Source: Syncephalastrum monosporum B8922
Taxonomy: Eukaryota > Mucoromycota > Mucoromycetes > Mucorales > Syncephalastraceae
Assembly: GCA_000697355.1 (NCBI GenBank)
Contig: JNEN01001277.1
Location: 124,001-188,000 of the forward strand
Reading direction: 5' to 3'
DNA length: 64,000 nt
Shown: piece by piece, positions 59,732 to 64,000 of the stretch
Position numbering within the stretch: the stretch's first letter is position 1
How the letters are laid out: each line of letters begins with the position of its first letter
Translations under genes and position numbers: made by a program
Notes under the pieces: generated by a model
What the model saw: only the letters and a program-made list of their open reading frames with translations
The model's database searches: none
What the model was told of the DNA's origin: nothing

Positions 59732-60484
59732 TTAAGGGCACAAGGTGACGGTGTACTTGGTGGCCTTGCAGCCAAAGGTGCTGGTGGCGTCGTCGTAGGC
59801 ATAGCTGTAGGCGTCAGCGCAGCCCTTCTTGAACACATCTGCATACTGGCTGGCCTTGCACTTTTCGGGCGAGTTGTATTCACCCGTGCAGCAGTACTCG
59901 GGCGTGCCAAATGCAGCGCAGGCACTCTTGCACGAACCGTCAGCGGCCTTGAGCTTGTCCGGGCACGTGGGCAGCGAGGAGCAGGTAGGGGACTTGCACT
60001 CGCCCGAACCGCCCTCAGGAGAGATACTCATGGGGAGGTTGAAGCCATCGACGAAGCTGATATCATAAAAGTCTTGGCCACCATAGCCTTTGAAGAGGAA
60101 CTCGGCGAGGGACACGGCCGAGCCATAGCTGTTGCAGTCACCGCCCTTGCAGCCCCAGATGCGGCCGCTCCAGTCGGAGGAGACTTGGAAATCGTGGGAG
60201 GAACCAGCACCCACTTGAACCGAGTTGGAGCCGCCACCGCTGCCGGCATTATCGAGCTTGTTGAGCGTCAAGCCCGAGGAACAGCTGTTCTTGACAGTGA
60301 TGGTGACACCGTTACCAGACGATGTCGAGTTGCCAGAAGAGGACGAGGAAGCGGACGAGGAAGCGGAAGCACTGGAAGAGGGAGAGGACGAAGAGGAGGA
60401 AGCGCTGGCGCTGGTGGAAGTAGGCGCAGCCAAGGTGACACCAGCGATCGCAGCAAGGGAAAGAATCTTGACAATGCTCAACAT
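59732..60484 (-). CDS. Thaumatin-like secreted protein
   Basis: A single exon, 250 aa, starting at ATG 60484, after which there is a clear signal peptide (MLSIVKILSLAAIAGVTLAA). A Ser/Ala-rich linker of about 35 residues follows, likely heavily O-mannosylated. The thaumatin-like domain begins at VTITVKNSC and has 14 cysteines in the mature protein, including PTCSSLPTCPD and PEYCCTGEY, and the terminal SYAYDDATSTFGCKATKYTVTLCP characteristic of the family. Fungal members bind or cleave beta-1,3-glucan in the cell wall or act as antifreeze-like/defence proteins. A TATA box (TATAAATA on the minus strand, 60562-60569) lies ~80 bp upstream. The longer frame starting upstream would destroy the signal peptide. 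Confidence 0.95.
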   Translation of the reverse strand: MLSIVKILSLAAIAGVTLAAPTSTSASASSSSSSPSSSASASSSASSSSSGNSTSSGNGVTITVKNSCSSGLTLNKLDNAGSGGGSNSVQVGAGSSHDFQVSSDWSGRIWGCKGGDCNSYGSAVSLAEFLFKGYGGQDFYDISFVDGFNLPMSISPEGGSGECKSPTCSSLPTCPDKLKAADGSCKSACAAFGTPEYCCTGEYNSPEKCKASQYADVFKKGCADAYSYAYDDATSTFGCKATKYTVTLCP

Positions 60485-61561
60485 TGTGATATGAAAAGGA
60501 ATGAAATGAAGGATAGTGAAAGAGGTTGTGTAGAAAAGAAGGACAGAAGGATCCACGACCGTATTTATACTGCCAAATCTAAGCTGGAACAGATGCAGGT
60601 CCGGGTACCTCGTGCCTTAAACTTACCTTCCATTGAATACATTCGTGCTGTCTCGATTTCATAAAAGTGAAACATGGGTCTCGTGCGCGGATATGTGGTC
60701 TGTTCGTCTCTGATTTTAGCGCGTCCAATGGCACCTCTTGTCAAATTGAAACAGACGCGGGACCTCTTCCAAAGGAAAATTATTTTCTTTCCATGGGCGG
60801 CCCGCACACTTTTTCCATCTTTTCGCATACACGCCTTATAATTTTCTTCGAATGACCTCATCATGTTCTTGCTTATTTTGAGTCAATACCCAATTAATAA
60901 ATGAGATCATTACCACACAGATAGAAAAATTCCAATTCTCCTGCGACTAAGTAGAAAAGAAAGCCGTTCTGGTAAGACATGTAATAATAGGGTAAGAGCG
61001 GGAAACGCCGCCAATGCTGGAGATCTCCGCATGGAGGATCGCCTTGTGCGACCTTTCTTTCTTTTTCGGATATGCACACACTGTCTTCCCATACCATTGC
61101 AATGGGAGCAGATAGTAGCAGTAACTACAGGTCAGGTGGCTGTGCAGGAAAGACAAATGTGAAAGTGGTTCTCTGCGATACCTGGGCACATTTGGAGTGA
61201 GGGCCCCTGTTCTCCTGTGGGCGGGTGTATGTGTCATGACAACCCGATCGCACCTATAGGATCGCTTGGTCTGAAGGACAGAAAAACAAACAGACCGAGG
61301 GTTACACCCGACGAGAATTGCTGGGGCCAGCATAGATATGCGTTGCAAAAATACCGTGCCCACCGTACAAGTTACTTCTTTGCCTCAACTGGTGCGGTGA
61401 ATACATGGAACACTACTGTATACAGCTGGTATTTATAATCGACAGAAAATAAAAAAGAGAGTAGAAACATTTATACAGCTATGTAATAAAATAGACCAAT
61501 AGAAAATTACAGGGGTGTTATATAACGGCTATTTATACAGACGAGCTCGAGTTCGCCTATT
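60485..61561. other. Intergenic region, no gene seen
   Basis: Thaumatin promoter and about 1 kb of sequence without supported coding. The overlapping frames at 60947-61363 (minus) lack features. Confidence 0.5.
60562..60569 (-). promoter_or_regulatory. TATA box of the thaumatin-like gene
   Basis: TATAAATA read on the minus strand, about 80 bp before the start codon at 60484. Confidence 0.65.
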
Positions 61562-61936
61562 CTACATAATGGAGCAGTTGTCATGGTGCAACGGTTGGCC
61601 AACATTCGCTTGTCTTCGTGGCCGTCGCCAGCTGGGTCTGCCTTGTAGATCGGGCAGGGCCACAGGCGCAATTACAACGGGTGGTGCGCTTGGCGGAGGC
61701 GCCGGCGCCGATACCGGTACTGCCTCACCAGCTTGCGGATGATTGTTGGGATAGATGATGAAGTAAGTGTTGCTGCCAGGCGCGCCAGGCACAGTCATAG
61801 GTTGACCCGTAGGTGGATTCACAGGTTGGGCATACATGTCACTGTAATTAAATGAAGAAAGCGTCTCGCGTCTACGGTCGTCGATGTCTCTTTTATATCT
61901 TTTTTGAAAATCTCACATGGACATGTCGTAATGCAT
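61562..61936 (-). CDS. Small proline-rich protein with C-terminal CaaX box
   Basis: Exons (minus): 61936-61917 and 61841-61562, intron 75 nt; 99 aa. The first coding exon is 20 nt (MHYDMS then splice to I DMYAQP). It has a Pro-, Ala- and Val-rich middle (PVSAPAPPPSAPPVVIAPVA), then an Arg-rich stretch (RPSWRRPRRQ) and ends in CSIM. C-S-I-M at the extreme C-terminus is a CaaX box, with Met favouring farnesylation; the preceding basic cluster would help plasma-membrane targeting. No family recognised. The start codon is the least certain part; an upstream start in a longer exon is possible. Confidence 0.7.
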
Positions 61937-62681
61937 GGAGCCTGACTGCGCAACGCACAAAAGGAGCCCGGCGCCCTTGCTTTGTACGACTTTGTTTGCC
62001 GCCCAATGTGTAAGTGCTGCTGCTGCGGCGGCGGCGGGATGGGGGAGGGATGGGGCGGTAGCCCCCGCCACTTGTCGTATTCTGCGATTACCCTATACGC
62101 CACAGCACATACATGATAGCTCATTTGGCTCATTATGATCGCATCTCCTGTCTTATTGCCTGGCTCCGATAGGCTGCAAACCTTGTTCATGTGCGTTTCT
62201 AGTCAAGGCAATTTTCACGCACAGACGATTATCAAAAGCCATACCAAGTGACGCACTGACATGCGATCCAGAACGGATTGACTGGTTGCCACAAAACCAT
62301 ACCGTAGATGGATCTCATGTGCGCAAGTGTAATGTATGCAGCATAGATTATGCGCGAGTCTGGATCCTCTCTTTTTTTTTGGGAACACACAAAATGGTGG
62401 CAGTGGGTCAGCTGATCTCTTTGATGTGGGGATCGGCACGGAAACATACAAGCTGAGCACGCCACACGGAGAAGGCCGCGCTCGATCATACGCACAACTG
62501 CATATACGTATCTCGCATAACATCATATACATAGATCATAATGAGTCGCTAAAGGGAGAGAGGGAGGGTATGTTTATTGTCGCGCAAAGAAAAAGAAAAA
62601 GTGACGCCTGAAAGAGGAGTAGAGGAGTAGAGTAGAGGAATAAGGTAGCAAAGAAGAGGCTGCTGAAAAAGAAGTACGTAA
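61937..62681. other. Intergenic region upstream of the CaaX gene
   Basis: Contains a GGC/CCG-rich stretch (about 62018-62070) and probably the CaaX gene's promoter and 3' sequence of the RPEL gene. No further gene supported. Confidence 0.45.
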
Positions 62682-63344
62682 TTATTTAGGTACCGCGTCA
62701 GCTGCAGAAAAAGACACAGCAAATGTATCATATAGATGGGTGAGCAAAAAAAAAGAAGTAAAATAAAAAAGAATTATATGCGGAGAGTCATTCACGACAT
62801 CTCTTGTTCAACGTACCTGTCAGGATACCTTGCTCCACAAGAGCTTCGGGCTTCGGACGGTCATGGATCTTGTGTTCCAGTTTATCCTGCAGACGATGCT
62901 TCTCAAGCTCGATCTGGTTCTGCTGCAACGAGGGCGCCACGTTGGCGCCTGTTGAAATCAAGTCAGCCCAAGCTCGGTGACTCCCTCCAACTTCCATGTA
63001 TTTAATATGTCCTCACTTACTCTTCAATATATTATGTTCCACAAGCTCCTCGCGCGTGGGACGCTGGTCAAATTTGTGTTGGAGGGACTCTTGAATCTTG
63101 CGCTTGGCATCTTCGTCTTGTTGCGGCACTATCAGAACGCGTCGATAAAAGTGAGATACAGAGTCGCTAGGGTAATAACAAGGAGGACACACTTACCCAA
63201 GAGGATGTTCTTGTCAAACAGTTCCTGGGCGTCGGGGCGGCTGGTCAGGAAAGACTCGAGCTTTTCTTCGGGCTTGGCGTCAGCAGCTATCGAAAGGGAA
63301 GATAAGCTATGTGAGCTGATACTTGGTTTATATGGCTTACTCAT
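62682..63344 (-). CDS. RPEL-repeat protein (predicted G-actin binder)
   Basis: Exons (minus): 63344-63341, 63286-63197, 63128-63021, 62948-62817, 62701-62682; 117 aa. Three RPEL-type motifs follow one another, one per exon: LESFLTSRPDAQELFDKNIL, LQHKFDQRPTREELVEHNIL and LEHKIHDRPKPEALVEQGIL. The R-P-x3-E-L-x3-x-I-L core is the G-actin-binding RPEL motif known from MRTF/Phactr proteins. In fungi little proteins of this type are not well described to my knowledge. The first coding exon would be only four nucleotides (ATG A) if the GTAAGC intron at 63287-63340 is spliced; its length is a multiple of three, so retention adds 18 residues without a frameshift. The final exon is 20 nt. Confidence 0.85.
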
Positions 63345-63566
63345 GGTACAAGGGGAAGAGTGGTCTGTAGGAAGGTAGAAGAAGAAGAAAAAAAAAAGAA
63401 AAGAAACGAGAGAGGAAAAAAAAAAAGAGAGAGAGGAAGTAAGGACGTCGCCTTTTAAAAACGAGCGATATAGTGAGAAAAAGGTCATGCGGACAGCCAG
63501 CTGCACGTAACAGATCCCCATTTTGCCCCTCATTTCTGCCTTAGAAAAAAGAGCGGACCGTTTTCT
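63345..63566. promoter_or_regulatory. Bidirectional promoter, RPEL gene and transporter
   Basis: 222 bp between the two start codons. The half next to the RPEL gene is a long purine tract on the plus strand (A/G-rich, 63365-63440), i.e. a pyrimidine-rich leader of the minus-strand transcript. Confidence 0.55.
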
Positions 63567-64000
63567 ATGACGGATAAGGTTGCGGAAAAGAAGAAGGAAG
63601 GCTTGCCACTGCCTGTCACAAGCTACTCCTTTGACATTGTCTACCGCTTCAAAAACGATCCTTTCACACTCACCGCGACGTATGTTGTCGCTTCTTTGGC
63701 GGCTGCATTCCTCAGCAAGTACATTGTTGTCGCTACCGAATTCAAATTTCCATATCCATACACCGTCGCTTGCTTCCAACTCGCCATCGTCGCCTTGCCC
63801 GTTTCCGTTGCGCATGGGTAAAGTCAGCCAAGAGTCTGTCTTGTATACAACTTACTCATACATGGACTTAGACTGGATCGAGTGATACGGTCATGGCGAC
63901 AGGCTATTCCTTTAAGCGTAGCGAACGCGTGTTTGGTATTTGTGAGTCCACTGTTCCTGTCGCACGTCTCGTATCATCCCATCATGCAAGCCGTGTCTGT
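63567..64000 (+). CDS. Putative SLC35/triose-phosphate-type transporter, N-terminal part (truncated)
   Basis: Exons: 63567-63817 and 63872 onward; 126 codons before the window edge, 3' part missing. The N-terminus is hydrophilic (VAEKKKEG) and followed by hydrophobic segments: ATYVVASLAAAFLSKYIVVA, then EFKFPYPYTVACFQLAIVAL, and after the intron SVANACLVFVSPLFLSHVSY. The FPYPYTVACFQ segment recalls the second helix of nucleotide-sugar and triose-phosphate translocators. If so, it would be a Golgi or ER antiporter. The assignment is tentative because the conserved C-terminal half is absent. Confidence 0.7.

Noticed and set aside
1..64000. CRISPR arrays, transposon termini, biosynthetic cluster or defence island
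   Set aside because: No regular spaced repeats, no transposase or reverse transcriptase motifs, and no core biosynthetic enzyme found; neighbours look like ordinary housekeeping genes.

Overview
The window is eukaryotic and clearly fungal: compact genes with many short introns (about 33-110 nt, mostly GT-AG), pyrimidine-rich 5' leaders, and a gene set including a myosin-motor class V chitin synthase, Ssd1, a fungal conventional kinesin, a Vnx1-type antiporter and an Ato acetate transporter. The intron density and kinesin-1 architecture point to Mucoromycota, probably Mucorales (Syncephalastrum or a relative). That placement is an inference, not a proof.

Layout. 1-250 (-): truncated CCCH zinc finger. 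1192-5380 (+): Ssd1. 6909-10158 (+): kinesin-1. 10427-11425 (-): unrecognised acidic protein with two helical repeats. 11642-17312 (-): myosin-motor chitin synthase. 17514-20821 (-): Vnx1 antiporter. 22362-23241 (-): STIMATE/TMEM110-like membrane protein. 23503-24979 (-): HSL-type lipase/esterase. 27774-28067 (-) and 28165-30612 (+): a divergent pair, an I78 protease inhibitor and an unrecognised helical protein, with only 97 bp between start codons. 32492-33256 (+): Ato transporter. 34825-35180 (-): tentative gene or relic. 36518-38407 (+): MFS transporter. 42679-43763 (+): C2H2 zinc finger with polyQ. 44547-46807 (-): PTM1/TMEM87. 47392-50260 (+): 14-TM MFS. 50848-52386 (+): cytochrome b5 fusion desaturase. 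52576-54966 (-): patatin triacylglycerol lipase. 56576-58221 (-): monocarboxylate-type MFS. 59732-60484 (-): thaumatin-like protein. 61562-61936 (-): small CaaX-box protein. 62682-63344 (-) and 63567-64000+ (+): a divergent pair, a three-RPEL-repeat protein and a truncated transporter.

Themes. Polarised growth and cell wall (Ssd1, kinesin-1, chitin synthase, RPEL actin binding), membrane transport (Vnx1, Ato, four other carriers) and lipid metabolism (TGL lipase, HSL esterase, desaturase) dominate. They are scattered housekeeping genes and do not form an evident metabolic cluster or defence island. The gene models below were assembled by hand: each exon join was checked for splice signals and reading frame, and the joined frames were compared with remembered family features. 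Long AT-rich deserts (24980-27773, 30613-32400, 33260-36517, 38408-42678, 54967-56575, 58222-59731) hold no gene I can defend beyond a few exon-like fragments listed in the findings.

I did not find an obviously new system. The most interesting items are three GC-AG introns in one window, a CaaX protein, a compact triple-RPEL protein with a 4-nt first coding exon, two unrecognised helical proteins, and a spliced three-exon fragment without a recognised family.
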